Position numbers and translations under genes: made by a program
Notes under the pieces: model-generated
Told to the model about the DNA's origin: nothing
Database searches by the model: none
What the model saw: only the letters and a program-made list of their open reading frames with translations
Shown: one piece after another, positions 53,514-64,000 of the stretch
Numbering within the stretch: the first letter of the stretch is position 1
Layout of the letters: every line of letters starts with the position of its first letter
Assembly (NCBI GenBank): GCA_934149075.1
Contig: CAKPDR010000003.1
Span: forward strand, 85,609-149,608
DNA from: an uncultured Clostridia bacterium
GTDB lineage: Bacteria; Bacillota; Clostridia; TANB77; CAG-508
Length of the DNA stretch: 64,000 bases
Reading direction: 5' to 3'

Positions 53514-54119
53514 ATGAATGAATATGAAATAAGAGAACCTGTACAAAAAAGGTCAATAGAAAAAAAAGAAAAAATTATTGAATCAGGTTTTGAATTAATC
53601 TGTGAAAAAGGTTATTATAACACAAACACTGCTGAAATTGCCAAAAATGCTGGAGTTTCAACAGGAATTATATATCAATATTTTAAAGATAAACATGATA
53701 TTTTTATAGAAGCATTGAAAAAATTTGCTGACAATATTTTTTATCCAATGCTTGATATACCATTAAAAAGTTTTGATAAAAACAATTTGAATGAAATTGT
53801 TAGAAAAATGATTGATAATTTTATTCAAAACCATAAGCTATCTCAATCTGCTCATGAAGAAATTATGGCAATGGCTCATTCTGATAAAGATGTAGCATTT
53901 TATTTTCATAAAAGAGAAATCGAAATGACTGAAAAAATCTATGATTTATTAGTTAAAAACGGTTTTGATAGTAAAAATTTGATGGAAAAATCTCATATTG
54001 CAATTGGTCTTATTGATAATTTATGTCATGAAATCGTTTATCATAAACACAGTGAGCTTAATTATAATGTCATGACTGATATTTGCATTGAGACAATTGT
54101 AAAACTATTAAATTATTAA
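53514..54119 (+). CDS. TetR/AcrR family transcriptional regulator
   Basis: The 201-aa protein has the N-terminal TetR helix-turn-helix ('IIESGFELICEKGYYNTNTAEIAKNAGVSTGIIYQYFKDK', shown here only in part as residues about 22-60) and a helical ligand-binding C-terminus. It is divergent from the ABC transporter genes, and an intergenic palindrome is a likely operator, so it probably represses the transporter until a ligand binds. AGGAGGC precedes the ATG. A terminator follows immediately. Confidence 0.9.
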   Translation: MNEYEIREPVQKRSIEKKEKIIESGFELICEKGYYNTNTAEIAKNAGVSTGIIYQYFKDKHDIFIEALKKFADNIFYPMLDIPLKSFDKNNLNEIVRKMIDNFIQNHKLSQSAHEEIMAMAHSDKDVAFYFHKREIEMTEKIYDLLVKNGFDSKNLMEKSHIAIGLIDNLCHEIVYHKHSELNYNVMTDICIETIVKLLNY

Positions 54120-54146
54120 AAGGGACAGAATGTATCTGTCCCCTTA
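54117..54146. terminator. Terminator between tetR and the surface protein gene
   Basis: GGGACAGA and TCTGTCCC form an 8-bp stem with a 5-nt loop. A/T runs on both sides let it serve both converging genes. Confidence 0.75.
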
Positions 54147-54148
54147 TT

Positions 54149-57100
54149 TTATAAAACTTTTTTCTTAATGAAATATACTCCTCCTGCTAAAGCAATCATA
54201 GCAATTAATGATACTGAAATAATAAATATCTTATTACTTGTTAAACCTGTTGGTGGTGTTATTATAAATGTTGTCTTATCATCATCTTGTTCATGTGTTG
54301 ATATGTCTTTAGGATTATAATTACCTGGTATTGAATTTCTTATAGCCCTTACCCCCATAGTCTCTATAATTTCTGCATGGTTTGTAACAGCTGTTCCTTT
54401 TTCAGTTGATGAAAGCACTTTGCTTCCATACACTTTGACTGAACCAACATTTCCTATCGGAATTTGATTCTCCTTAAAATATTCTGTAACAGCAATTACA
54501 TATCCTTTTTGTGTAGCATCTTTTACATCTTGAGATATCAATTGCTTACTATCAATATCCGTATCATGCGTCCAATTATATAATTCATCAGGTGTAACTC
54601 TAGTCCATATGTCTCCATTTTGTTTATCATCAAAGTCTATTTCATCTTCCATATAATCTACAACTTTTCTTATTACAGTATTAAGTTCGTCTTGATGATT
54701 TTTACCATATTGATAATACTCTTGATTTTCTTTATACTGATAATCTTTCTCTGATTTATTTTTTATAGTAATTGTATATTCTAAACTTAGAGTAGCACCT
54801 TGAATAATCTCATTATCTATTTCAGTAACAATCTGTCCTCGTAATGCTTTTGTATATGGTAATGGATTATCAGAAATAGTTTCTAAGTTATTCCAATATT
54901 CATCTAATTCAGCTGTTGTTGGATTGTTTAGTTCTGGCAATTGTTTATATGGATTTCCATTTATCAATATTTGTCCATTTGCTAATGTTATTTTTAAGTT
55001 TGATATTCTCTTATTTAATTCGTAATCTTGTATTGCTCTTTCAATAATACCAAAGTCTTGATATGGATTTACTGCATAAAATGTATCCATTATCTTTAAT
55101 TTTCCATTTTCATCTAATACAACTATTTTATCGCCTTCTAATTGATATTCATCCCTATAATCAGTATATGAAATTTTATTAATGTTAACCTCACTATATT
55201 CTACGCCTACATCGAAGAATGCTGTGTCTGCATTCATTGTATTGTAATTTGTATGTGAACCGTAATATATATCATCTGTTGTTTCTCTTTTTGTTACATC
55301 ATCGGCAGCACATGAATATCTAATTAATCCATCAGTCTTTTTACTTTTTGCATCAGTTGTATAATTTCCATTATCTGGATTACTGTCATAGGTTAATATC
55401 CAATTTAACTCTCCTTCCCTTTGATTATTCGTAGTAGTTGGATTTGTGTTTAAGCTTAATGCTTTTTTGATTATATCTGATGTTATAATTGTTGATTTAT
55501 ACTCGCTTGCATTTACCTGTTTTCTCTCTCCTTTATCATCTAAAACAACATTTCCATCGCTATCCATAATATAAGAGTCCTTACCATATGTATATCTTAT
55601 TAGATATCTTCCTGGTATAACACCAGTAAGTATATATTCACCTTTATCATCTGTTTTAATTTCTGCCTTTTCTTCTTTTGTACTTGTTATACCGTCATTT
55701 ACACTTATTTTATATAGTGTTGCAACTTTAGCACTTCCATCTGCATTTCTAGCAATATGATTTTCACTATTTATATCATACTCTATCAATTCGATTTTGG
55801 CTCCTTGCACTCTGTTTGTGTCTATTTTCTTATATATTGTTCTACCACTTACATATCCTTTATATGTTCCACTAGTATATAAAATACCGTCACCTAATCT
55901 TTCTTCTCCTGGATGGATACCATCATCACTATGTAGTGCTTCTTTATCCTCAAATACAGTTCCAGATAGTCCTCTAGTAGGATCTATTTCTTCAATTCCT
56001 AATACTAATGATGGTGCTGAATCTGTATCATCTTCATATTTTGTTTGATCTAATGTTTTTGTTTCTATGTCATAACTTCTACCATTTAATGTAGTAGTTG
56101 TTGTTTTGTTTTCTCCTAATGTTATATTTCTTACACTTCCTGGGTTAGAGTCCTCGTCTATTGCAGCATATGCATTTCCATTTGATAACGTAGAAAATGC
56201 ATTTATTTCTGTAACATTATTTAATGTTGTTTGTTTTGTTATTAGTGCATTTATAGCATCTTGGTTTAATTTATATGTAATATATACTTCAGTTTTTCCG
56301 TTTGGTGCGATTGTGGTATTTTCTAAATCTTTTGTATATACAGATGTATAACTTCCATCACTGTAGCTATCTCCATATTTACTTATATTTGTCCAAGATG
56401 ATTTATTTCTAGAAGATTCTGCTATACTGTATCTTGAATCACAATAATTTACCAATTCAGTAACTTTTGCTGTTAGACTATTTGATTGATTTTTTACAGT
56501 TATCTTATATGTAACATATATTTGCATTTGTCCTGGATTATTTTGGTTATATGCCAAATCAGCTTCATATATTCTTCTTGAGTACATATTTAATCCTCTA
56601 CTACTATAACTTGTACCATATTTATTTCCAAATTTAACATCAACTCCAAAACCTTCATCTTCATCATTTAAATTTTCACTTCTTTTTCCATATGAATATT
56701 CATTTTCATAGTTTCCTACAACTATATTTACTTTGCTTAAATCTGTTGATATTGCTAAGTCAGCCTGTTCTCTTCTTTGTATTCCAAGGTTGATTCCTGG
56801 TAAAGATTCTGAACCCTTTTTCTCACATTGTGCTTTCCATGCCTGTTCAATATCAAATCCTGATTGTTTTGTGGATGCAATTATTGCATAATCATTTAAA
56901 GGTGGAGGTGTCACACTTAATCTTGTTTTATTTCCATTATATTGATATCCCCAATGATCTATATATTTAGCTACATGGTCTTCTGATACATCATATTTTA
57001 ATTCATATTTTTTTGTGCCACCTCTTGACAAGCCATATGTTATTTCTGAAAAATCTGCATTCACCCTTTCTCTTCCAGCAGGTTCTTCATCTGCTTTTGA

Positions 57101-60100
57101 TGTTATTCCATAATTACTACTTGTATATGAAGTATTTGATTCTACTGATGTAAATCTTAATCCATCATATTCAAATTCCACATGGTATCTGTTTAAATCA
57201 TCTATCTTTAAATTACCATTAGGCTCATAAAAATAATCTTGATTTGTATAACTTGATTTCAAACTACCAAATTTATACCATCCATCTGAATCTGTTGAAG
57301 TTGATGTTATTAACCTTCCATCTTTATATAAATATACATTTATTCCTTGGATAAGTGCATCTGTATTATTAAGTAAGCTATTAATGAAATTATTTTTTGA
57401 TGTAGCTATTTCTTCCCATACATATCCTTCTATTCTTACATATTCTTGATGGTTCGTTGCTATAACAGGTGACGTTCCTCCTATAGCAATTGTTGTAGCT
57501 CCTCTATAATCCGTATATGTTCCTTTGTAGTTTACCTTATAATTCTTATATTGGTCTGAGTCAGATAAATATCCATAATTTGGATTCTTTATTTCCTCCA
57601 TTGTATACGATATTCTATCTTTTCCATTACTACTTGCTAACAAATTCTTTACATTTATTTTTCCATTTGAGTCTGTTACAAATACTGTTGCTTCATCTGG
57701 ATTACTTGTATAATCTAATGTCGGTTTATTCCTCCAATCTTTTGTGTCATCTATATATACTGTTCCAACTACTCTTTTTTGCCAAGAGCCTGATACTTTT
57801 ATTTTTATGTATTGATTTTTTAATGATGATTTTATAAGGAATTCTACATTAGGTAGTTTTTTGTTAGTATTTCTATCATCTTCTTTTTCAATTTGTAGCT
57901 CTCCTACTTGTTTTTCGTTTGGTAGTGTTATATCGTGTTTTCCATATGGCCTACTAATATTTACTGTAGCACTCACAATTTTTGTATATCCATAATTTGG
58001 ATTATCAATCTCTTCTAATGTATATTTTATTCTATCCGAACCATTACTACTCATTAATAGGTTTTTTACGCCTAACTTTCCATTTGAATCTGTTACAAAT
58101 AATGTTGCTTTGTTTTTATCTGTCGTATATTTTATAACTGGATTATTTTTTACGTCATCTGTATCATCTATGCTTACGATTCCTTCTGCCTTTGTTAACC
58201 AACTTCCACCTGATTTTATAATTATATATTGGTTATTATACGATGATTTTAATACGAATTTTACATCAGACAGTTTAATGTTTCTATTAATACTATCTAC
58301 TTTCTCGAGTGAGAAATCCCCTGTTTGTTTTTCGTTTTCTATTGTTATGTACCTTGTCGACAATGGTCTATCAACTGATATATCTTCTGTTATTATCTTA
58401 GTATATCCATAATTTGTATTTGCAGTTTCTACAAAAGTATAGCTTCCATATTTTAAATTTCTGAATGTTATCCTTGCACTACTATCTGTTACAAATTTAG
58501 TTGCACTACTTTTACTAGCATTGAACCTTACTGTATATCCTGATGATCCATCTACTCTAGCATCTATTGTAGACTTTTCATATGCATTGTCAATAAGTTC
58601 TATTGTACTTGCATTAATTTTCTTTACTTTACTACTACCTCTATATATAGACATATATGTGCCACCCTGGCTTATTGCAAATGTTACATTTTTTAATCTT
58701 ATATTATTATTATTTTCGTCTACTTTATTTATCTCTACATCTCCTGTTATTGTCCATGGTCCAGGAATGTCTATTGACTTTTCTCTTTTTACTTTCCTGC
58801 TTGTTGGTTTTGACTCAGTCTCTGTACGAGCCATATTTTGCGTTGTTCCTTTTCCAGGACATCCAGTATCACCCGGTCTTTGTGAAGTACTATACTCAAT
58901 CCAATATTCTTTATATTCAGTACCTGTTTGTGTAACTTCATAAGAAGCTGTAATTGTTATTTTATCTATCCTTACTACGTTTTTAGATATTTTTATATAA
59001 AAATTCTTGTTCCAATCAAAGCCTAACGCCTGTGTCCTTGTGCTACTTGTTATTGTAACAGTCTTATTGTCCTCAGTTTTTGTACTATAAAAAAGCCTTA
59101 TTTTATATGTAACATCTTTTTTGCTAGAATTTACTTTAAATGGTCCAATTTTATTAAATTCACTATCATATGAATAATAATTAACTTTTTCATGGTCTGT
59201 TTTATCTGTTAGTGTAATTTCTGGAGCATTTATAGGATTCCATGTTTCGTACGAATCACTTAAAGAATAATCTATAAGAGTTGCATCATGCCATTGGTCA
59301 CAAAAATATTTTCCAGGCCATGAACAATAATAATAATATCCATCAGTACCTATTCCCTGTGCTGAACCTGGAGATACAGCCTTTATAGCTATATTATGGG
59401 CTACTCCGAAAACTTGATGTGCATTACCAATTAAACATATAGCAAATACTGAAACCAATATTGCTCCTTTTAATATTTTTCTATTTTTCCAAATAATTAC
59501 TGCTAATAAAGCTAGTACTGCAAGTGTTCCTATTGTTGTACCTAACCATTTTATTATACCTGTTGATACACCAATAATTACTTGTGCATTTGAAGAATCA
59601 TTTTCTTTATTTATATCTTCAATTGCCTTATCATTATTACTAATTTCAATTGACGCTGTATTTGTAACAGTTCCTACATTATTACTATTCAACTCTTTAG
59701 TTAGTAATAGACTGATTTCTTTGCTCTCACCAACTGCTATTTTTTCATTAGCTAAACTATTCGTATATAACTTTCCATCTTTTTCATACCAATTGTTATT
59801 TAATTCAGATTTAAATGTTAATCCTTCTGGTAGCTTATCTTCGATTTGAGCTACTGCCCCTTCTACTTCTCCTTTATTAGTAACAACCATCTTGTATTCT
59901 ATTACAATTGTTGCTCCATTTATTTTTTTAGAATGTATTTCTACTTTTGCAAATTGTTTATTATTATATGTATATGTTTTACTTTTTCCATCTTTTGTTT
60001 GTATTGTTATTTGATTTATATATTTTTTTAATTGCAAATCGAACTTTTTATTTTCTATTAATCCAATATCTATGTTCTTTAGGCTTCCTTCTGCTGTTAA

Positions 60101-63100
60101 TGTATTCGTTAATCCTGCTGTTACTGATTGTCCATCAATTCCAATAGATTTAGTAATTGCATCATTGTTTTTACTTTCAATAACTTCATCTTTTTGATAT
60201 TCTGTTACTCTGTATTTATCTGTATCATATAAAAATATAACAATATACTGACCTTTATCTAAATTGTCAAATTCATATTCTCCATTAGAATTAGTCTGTA
60301 CTTTCCTATCTTGACCATTTTCTTTTACAAATGTATTATTTTTATAGTCATATAGCATAACTGTCATACCACTATATATTTTTTCATCAACAGCCCTTTT
60401 CCCATCTTCATTTTCATCTATCCATGCTGTACCAGATATTGATATCTTCTTTACAGTTGGGTCAGTCGGAGTTGGATCTGGAGTTGGGGCTGGATTTGGA
60501 TCTGGAGTTGGGTCTGGATTTGGGTCTGGATTTGGATTTGGATTTGGGTCTGGATCCGGATCTGGAGTTGGGTCTGGATCTACTGGATCTGTTGGCTCAA
60601 CATAATCGTATTTCATTATTGTTGTTTTTGTACTTGCAGTTTTTGTTTTTATATACTGTCCTTTAACTGTTAGTGTATTTGTTATCTCTGTCTTTTCAGA
60701 AATCCTCTTAGCTTTTGCTTTTATGACCATTGTAATAGTTTTACCTTCTGGTATATTTAAATCAAAATCTATATTAGGTGCATCTTCTTCATCATATCCA
60801 TCTGGTATTTCTAATGTTGATATATCTTTAGTTTTATTTACTTCTGTATATGTTTGAATTACATGTTTCCAATCAGGATATTTATCGTCATTAATGGTCT
60901 CTTCTTTTATTTCAAAGTCATTATATGTAACACTAATTGGTTTTAATTCTCTAGGTATAATATCTTTTACATTTATACTAGTATATGTACTTATAGCTCC
61001 ATATGTTTTTCCAACGTTTTTTATGTTTACTGTGTATATTAATTCTTCATCTTTTTTTAGTACTTCTTTATCTGCTTGTATATCTACATCAACAGCTTCT
61101 AAGTGTCCTGTCATTCTTACTTCATTTGATATACATTCTGGTATATCGTCTCCATAGGCCTTTGCTACGCCGTTCATCTCAAATTCATATTCATCAATAT
61201 CTCCAACATCACCAATTACATTACATACTACTTGACCTTCTTCATATCTCCCAATTTCATCTTTTTTTACAGGTTTCAGTGTATCTATTTTACCTGTACA
61301 CACATTACCTACCACATTTCCTATCTTTTCCCCTTGACTTGTATCGAATATCTCAACATTAAAAAATGCTGGTATTTCAAATTCAAAATTTATGTTATGT
61401 AATTCCTGATTTGTTAAATTTGTTATTTTTAATTCATATCCCCATTTTCTTCTTGAATTTTCCCCTAGAGTCAATCCTACAGTAACACTTATTTTTGCTT
61501 GTTTAACTATATTTTGTATTTTATATTGATTTACACTTTTCCCATCTATCTTTAATTCATTATTTATATTTATTTGCTTTTCTTCTATATCATCTGGTAA
61601 ATCATTTACTTTTAGTTCTATAAAATCTGTTTTATTCTCTCCCGGTTTTATATCTATTTCTATCGTTACTTCTTTTTCTGTTTGATCTACATACTCATAT
61701 TTTCCATCATATATATAATATCCTTTTTCTTCATTTTTAACACATCCCCCAACCTCTAACTTAACATATGTCATCTCATCAGGAACATTAATAGTAAGAG
61801 AAACCTTTTTAGAAGTATTACTATTATTAGTAACTTTTAATTTTTGTTTTATAATTTGTTCTTCATATATTGTACTATTATTAGCAAGTGCAGTTGTTCC
61901 AACTTCTTGTATAATTTCAGCCTTTACTCCGTCTTGTTCATATACTGCTGTATTTGAAACCTGTTCATTTTGATTGATATTTTCTGTAGTCGTAGTTGAT
62001 ACTGTAGCAGTTTGAACAATATTAGCAACTTTATTTAAAAGTGTTACTTCCATTTCTTTATTTTCTGTTGTAGAAGTATTTTCATTAGAATAAGCAAATT
62101 TTACAACTCCAACTTTGCTTTCTAGTTGTTTTGTTAAACTAATAGTTAAAGGTATTCTTATATTAGTTCCTTCAACAATATCTGTTTGTTCATACGTCGT
62201 CTGCTCTCCTTGTAATTGTATATTAATAACTTTGTTTCCACTTTCATTTGTACTAACACTTGATGATATAATTGTAAATATGTTATTATCATACATCATT
62301 TCTGGAGTACCTAAATTAACTTTCTTTACTTCTGCTGGCATTTCTATAGAAAATGTTGGATTTTTAAATAAACTATATTTAGAACCATCTGTTTTTAATG
62401 CAACTGTAAGTGTTACATCATTTTGTGTATTATTAACTAGTGTATCCTTGCTTAATTTAGTTTCTATTTCAGAAACAGCTGATTTTATTTGAGTTTCATT
62501 TTGTTCTTGACGCTCATATTTTACAACATCTTCTGTTTCTGTTGTTTTTTCACCATTTTCATTATCTACTTCTTTTGTAATTGTATTTATTCCTTTTATA
62601 TCAATCTGTGTTAAAATTTTATTATCAATTATCTCTGCTGTTGGCTCTATAACTCTTGAATTTTCAACTTCAATAGTTCCTTCTTTTTCCAAATTATTTA
62701 ATCGAATAGCTATATTTTTTGTTCTATTATTATATGTTAATTTTATTTTTCCATTTTCATCTGCTTCACTTTCTTTATTGATAGTTTGTACAATATTAGC
62801 ATTTTCATCAATAATATCTATGCTTCCATTATCTCCAAGCATTTCTAATACCTGTTCTTTATTGATTCTGGATTCTGTATATAATGCTGTATTAGATGCC
62901 TCTTTAACTTCAATTTTTTGTGAAATCTCTCTATTACTTACCATTATATTTAACTTCTCGTTATATGTTGTATCATATTTATTTTCACCATTTAAGGAAT
63001 TTGCTCTTATATAACCATCGTAAATATCATCGGTCTTATGTTCTACTGAAATAACTCCACTAATAGCTTCTTTACAAGGATAAGTTTCTTCTATTCCTGT

Positions 63101-63700
63101 TGATATTACTTTTTTCTCATCACTATTAAGTGTTTCATATGTATTTAATTGTACTTTTAAATTATGTTCTTCATTATCTGTATAACATTCACTTCCATAA
63201 ATACATATAATTTCATATTCATCTCTTGCATTTTCTACTTTTTCAGTATAGTCACTATTTTCTGCAATTATAGAAAGAATTCCGGTACTAGAATGATATT
63301 CATACTTTGCATCTTTTCCTCCATTTGTTGCTTGTGTTGATTTAGTTATAACCTCAACTCTTGATGGTTTATAATCACTAATCCTTGGTAATGCAAAATT
63401 TGTTTCAGTTTTTTGTATCGGCTTATATTCTTCGGTTTCTTTAAACTCTCTTCCAGTTTTCAAATTGAATTGCACAAGAACGCCTTTACTTCCACCTTCG
63501 CTGTTTTCTGTAGTAGTATCAAAATTTTCATATTTAATTAAATTAAGTTCTGCTAATGCTTTTCCTTGATTTTTTTCTTCTCCATCTGTTGTTTCTATTG
63601 ATGTTTGCACTGCCTCAACTGCTTCTGATATTATTAGCATTGCTGAACTATTAAGCAAAAGCATTGTTAGCATTAAAATACAACACAATTTTTTTCTCAT
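54149..63700 (-). CDS. Giant cell-wall surface protein, apparent fusion of two anchored proteins
   Basis: The 3183-aa protein begins with a signal peptide (residues 1-28) after AGGAGG. Residues about 30-1030 hold repeated beta-rich adhesin domains, including a DUF11-like one near 890-1030. A Pro/Asp/Asn linker (about 1033-1078) and an SdrD-B/Cna-B domain ('ISGTAWIDENEDGKR', about 1083-1180) follow, then a hydrophobic anchor plus KNRK at about 1395-1420. A second signal-like segment (about 1422-1440, 'SVFAICLIGNAHQVFG') comes next. The second half has a Cys-containing domain, three SpaA-like repeats (from about 1652, 1792 and 1932), two more SdrD-B-like domains (about 2093 and 2572), and a sortase-like PPTG (about 3146) before the last membrane helix. 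It is probably an adhesin or pilin backbone. Confidence 0.8.
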   Translation of the reverse strand: MRKKLCCILMLTMLLLNSSAMLIISEAVEAVQTSIETTDGEEKNQGKALAELNLIKYENFDTTTENSEGGSKGVLVQFNLKTGREFKETEEYKPIQKTETNFALPRISDYKPSRVEVITKSTQATNGGKDAKYEYHSSTGILSIIAENSDYTEKVENARDEYEIICIYGSECYTDNEEHNLKVQLNTYETLNSDEKKVISTGIEETYPCKEAISGVISVEHKTDDIYDGYIRANSLNGENKYDTTYNEKLNIMVSNREISQKIEVKEASNTALYTESRINKEQVLEMLGDNGSIDIIDENANIVQTINKESEADENGKIKLTYNNRTKNIAIRLNNLEKEGTIEVENSRVIEPTAEIIDNKILTQIDIKGINTITKEVDNENGEKTTETEDVVKYERQEQNETQIKSAVSEIETKLSKDTLVNNTQNDVTLTVALKTDGSKYSLFKNPTFSIEMPAEVKKVNLGTPEMMYDNNIFTIISSSVSTNESGNKVINIQLQGEQTTYEQTDIVEGTNIRIPLTISLTKQLESKVGVVKFAYSNENTSTTENKEMEVTLLNKVANIVQTATVSTTTTENINQNEQVSNTAVYEQDGVKAEIIQEVGTTALANNSTIYEEQIIKQKLKVTNNSNTSKKVSLTINVPDEMTYVKLEVGGCVKNEEKGYYIYDGKYEYVDQTEKEVTIEIDIKPGENKTDFIELKVNDLPDDIEEKQININNELKIDGKSVNQYKIQNIVKQAKISVTVGLTLGENSRRKWGYELKITNLTNQELHNINFEFEIPAFFNVEIFDTSQGEKIGNVVGNVCTGKIDTLKPVKKDEIGRYEEGQVVCNVIGDVGDIDEYEFEMNGVAKAYGDDIPECISNEVRMTGHLEAVDVDIQADKEVLKKDEELIYTVNIKNVGKTYGAISTYTSINVKDIIPRELKPISVTYNDFEIKEETINDDKYPDWKHVIQTYTEVNKTKDISTLEIPDGYDEEDAPNIDFDLNIPEGKTITMVIKAKAKRISEKTEITNTLTVKGQYIKTKTASTKTTIMKYDYVEPTDPVDPDPTPDPDPDPNPNPNPDPNPDPTPDPNPAPTPDPTPTDPTVKKISISGTAWIDENEDGKRAVDEKIYSGMTVMLYDYKNNTFVKENGQDRKVQTNSNGEYEFDNLDKGQYIVIFLYDTDKYRVTEYQKDEVIESKNNDAITKSIGIDGQSVTAGLTNTLTAEGSLKNIDIGLIENKKFDLQLKKYINQITIQTKDGKSKTYTYNNKQFAKVEIHSKKINGATIVIEYKMVVTNKGEVEGAVAQIEDKLPEGLTFKSELNNNWYEKDGKLYTNSLANEKIAVGESKEISLLLTKELNSNNVGTVTNTASIEISNNDKAIEDINKENDSSNAQVIIGVSTGIIKWLGTTIGTLAVLALLAVIIWKNRKILKGAILVSVFAICLIGNAHQVFGVAHNIAIKAVSPGSAQGIGTDGYYYYCSWPGKYFCDQWHDATLIDYSLSDSYETWNPINAPEITLTDKTDHEKVNYYSYDSEFNKIGPFKVNSSKKDVTYKIRLFYSTKTEDNKTVTITSSTRTQALGFDWNKNFYIKISKNVVRIDKITITASYEVTQTGTEYKEYWIEYSTSQRPGDTGCPGKGTTQNMARTETESKPTSRKVKREKSIDIPGPWTITGDVEINKVDENNNNIRLKNVTFAISQGGTYMSIYRGSSKVKKINASTIELIDNAYEKSTIDARVDGSSGYTVRFNASKSSATKFVTDSSARITFRNLKYGSYTFVETANTNYGYTKIITEDISVDRPLSTRYITIENEKQTGDFSLEKVDSINRNIKLSDVKFVLKSSYNNQYIIIKSGGSWLTKAEGIVSIDDTDDVKNNPVIKYTTDKNKATLFVTDSNGKLGVKNLLMSSNGSDRIKYTLEEIDNPNYGYTKIVSATVNISRPYGKHDITLPNEKQVGELQIEKEDDRNTNKKLPNVEFLIKSSLKNQYIKIKVSGSWQKRVVGTVYIDDTKDWRNKPTLDYTSNPDEATVFVTDSNGKINVKNLLASSNGKDRISYTMEEIKNPNYGYLSDSDQYKNYKVNYKGTYTDYRGATTIAIGGTSPVIATNHQEYVRIEGYVWEEIATSKNNFINSLLNNTDALIQGINVYLYKDGRLITSTSTDSDGWYKFGSLKSSYTNQDYFYEPNGNLKIDDLNRYHVEFEYDGLRFTSVESNTSYTSSNYGITSKADEEPAGRERVNADFSEITYGLSRGGTKKYELKYDVSEDHVAKYIDHWGYQYNGNKTRLSVTPPPLNDYAIIASTKQSGFDIEQAWKAQCEKKGSESLPGINLGIQRREQADLAISTDLSKVNIVVGNYENEYSYGKRSENLNDEDEGFGVDVKFGNKYGTSYSSRGLNMYSRRIYEADLAYNQNNPGQMQIYVTYKITVKNQSNSLTAKVTELVNYCDSRYSIAESSRNKSSWTNISKYGDSYSDGSYTSVYTKDLENTTIAPNGKTEVYITYKLNQDAINALITKQTTLNNVTEINAFSTLSNGNAYAAIDEDSNPGSVRNITLGENKTTTTTLNGRSYDIETKTLDQTKYEDDTDSAPSLVLGIEEIDPTRGLSGTVFEDKEALHSDDGIHPGEERLGDGILYTSGTYKGYVSGRTIYKKIDTNRVQGAKIELIEYDINSENHIARNADGSAKVATLYKISVNDGITSTKEEKAEIKTDDKGEYILTGVIPGRYLIRYTYGKDSYIMDSDGNVVLDDKGERKQVNASEYKSTIITSDIIKKALSLNTNPTTTNNQREGELNWILTYDSNPDNGNYTTDAKSKKTDGLIRYSCAADDVTKRETTDDIYYGSHTNYNTMNADTAFFDVGVEYSEVNINKISYTDYRDEYQLEGDKIVVLDENGKLKIMDTFYAVNPYQDFGIIERAIQDYELNKRISNLKITLANGQILINGNPYKQLPELNNPTTAELDEYWNNLETISDNPLPYTKALRGQIVTEIDNEIIQGATLSLEYTITIKNKSEKDYQYKENQEYYQYGKNHQDELNTVIRKVVDYMEDEIDFDDKQNGDIWTRVTPDELYNWTHDTDIDSKQLISQDVKDATQKGYVIAVTEYFKENQIPIGNVGSVKVYGSKVLSSTEKGTAVTNHAEIIETMGVRAIRNSIPGNYNPKDISTHEQDDDKTTFIITPPTGLTSNKIFIISVSLIAMIALAGGVYFIKKKVL
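60470..60597 (-). repeat. Low-complexity Pro/Asp/Asn linker repeat
   Basis: Near-perfect 6- and 12-bp units (coding strand AAATCCAGACCC and variants) encode alternating Pro with Asp, Asn or Thr between the first adhesin part and the SdrD-like domain. It is prone to length change by slippage. Confidence 0.75.
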
Positions 63701-63911
63701 AGCTATTTCCTCCTATTTTGATTATAATATTATGATAGTTTCTTTTTGTTTTGAAGTCAATAACTCTTTGGACTGTATATTTAAAGCTATTTCTTTTGCT
63801 CTTACGGTTCTTCATTTTTTTGGAATTATTTCATTTTTATTACATTTTCTTTTCATTTTCGATACAAATCATGTCGAAAATTATTGTTTCTGTTAGGGAA
63901 TAGGGAAAAAG

Positions 63912-64000
63912 TTACCAGAAGAAAGAACCTTGTTACCAGTAGGGACACCCATAAGTGGTCAAAATCTTTACCAGTGGGGACACCCATAAGTGGTTAAAAT
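63912..64000 (+). repeat. 35-bp repeat array, truncated by window end
   Basis: A short partial unit at 63912-63932 precedes a full unit at 63933-63967 and a 33-bp part at 63968-64000. They match the units at 5169-5273 closely, so the family is dispersed, about 59 kb apart here. The rest of the 300-bp gap (63701-63911) holds an AT-rich upstream region for the surface protein gene. Confidence 0.75.

Overview
The window is AT-rich DNA from a low-GC Firmicute, most likely an anaerobic gut Clostridia lineage. Pointers are AGGAGG-type ribosome sites, a BofC-domain protein of the sporulation lineage, the disA-radA pair, a probable OLE RNA with its OapA membrane protein, and a decayed integrative element of the Firmicutes conjugative/mobilizable type. 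TGA, TAA and TAG are all used as stops, so the code looks standard.

Layout. 1-5.1 kb: a truncated GNAT acyltransferase gene, the OLE RNA/oapA unit with a clear promoter, a P-loop nucleoside kinase, a Trp/Glu/Asn repeat protein and a two-gene module of unknown function. 5.1-10.5 kb: a FAD/Rieske oxidoreductase whose 3' end overlaps a 35-bp repeat family, an M18 aminopeptidase and NagZ, separated by two copies of a long fold-back repeat. 10.5-26.4 kb: ordinary chromosomal genes, mostly on the minus strand (BofC-like, ComEC, SH3-NlpC/P60, PpaC, Hsp33, TagO/WecA, RpiB, a 686-aa unknown, cyclophilin, DisA, RadA), with rpsT, a small membrane protein and a Bax-inhibitor-1 family protein on the plus strand, then tRNA-Pro(TGG).

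26.47-35.50 kb: a 9-kb integrative element bounded by 13-bp direct repeats, inserted at the 3' end of tRNA-Pro. Its mobility genes (rep, relaxase, integrase) are broken by stops and frameshifts. Its cargo is intact: AbiEi/AbiEii, an inosine/xanthosine triphosphatase-like protein, a HAD nucleotidase, a RecF/SMC-like ATPase and a uracil-DNA-glycosylase-fold protein, apparently one operon behind an inverted-repeat-flanked promoter.

35.8-47.8 kb: a Ca2+-type P-ATPase, a large DEAD/DEAH helicase with a small partner, several unknowns, and a cluster encoding a P-loop protein with two Csx3/Crn3-like domains translationally coupled to a LysR regulator. Beside it lie a second copy of the two-gene module and a candidate type I toxin/antisense RNA locus. 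47.9-64 kb: ZIP transporter, MutL, an FtsX-type ABC transporter with a divergent TetR regulator, and a 3183-aa surface protein that looks like two cell-wall proteins fused end to end. The window closes in another array of the 35-bp repeat.

The best candidates for new biology are the Csx3-like P-loop/LysR cluster with no CRISPR locus in view, the AbiE plus nucleotide-hygiene cargo operon, the convergent small-RNA toxin locus and the fold-back repeats. The OLE RNA is a known but rare class. All function calls rest on motif reading; no searches were run.
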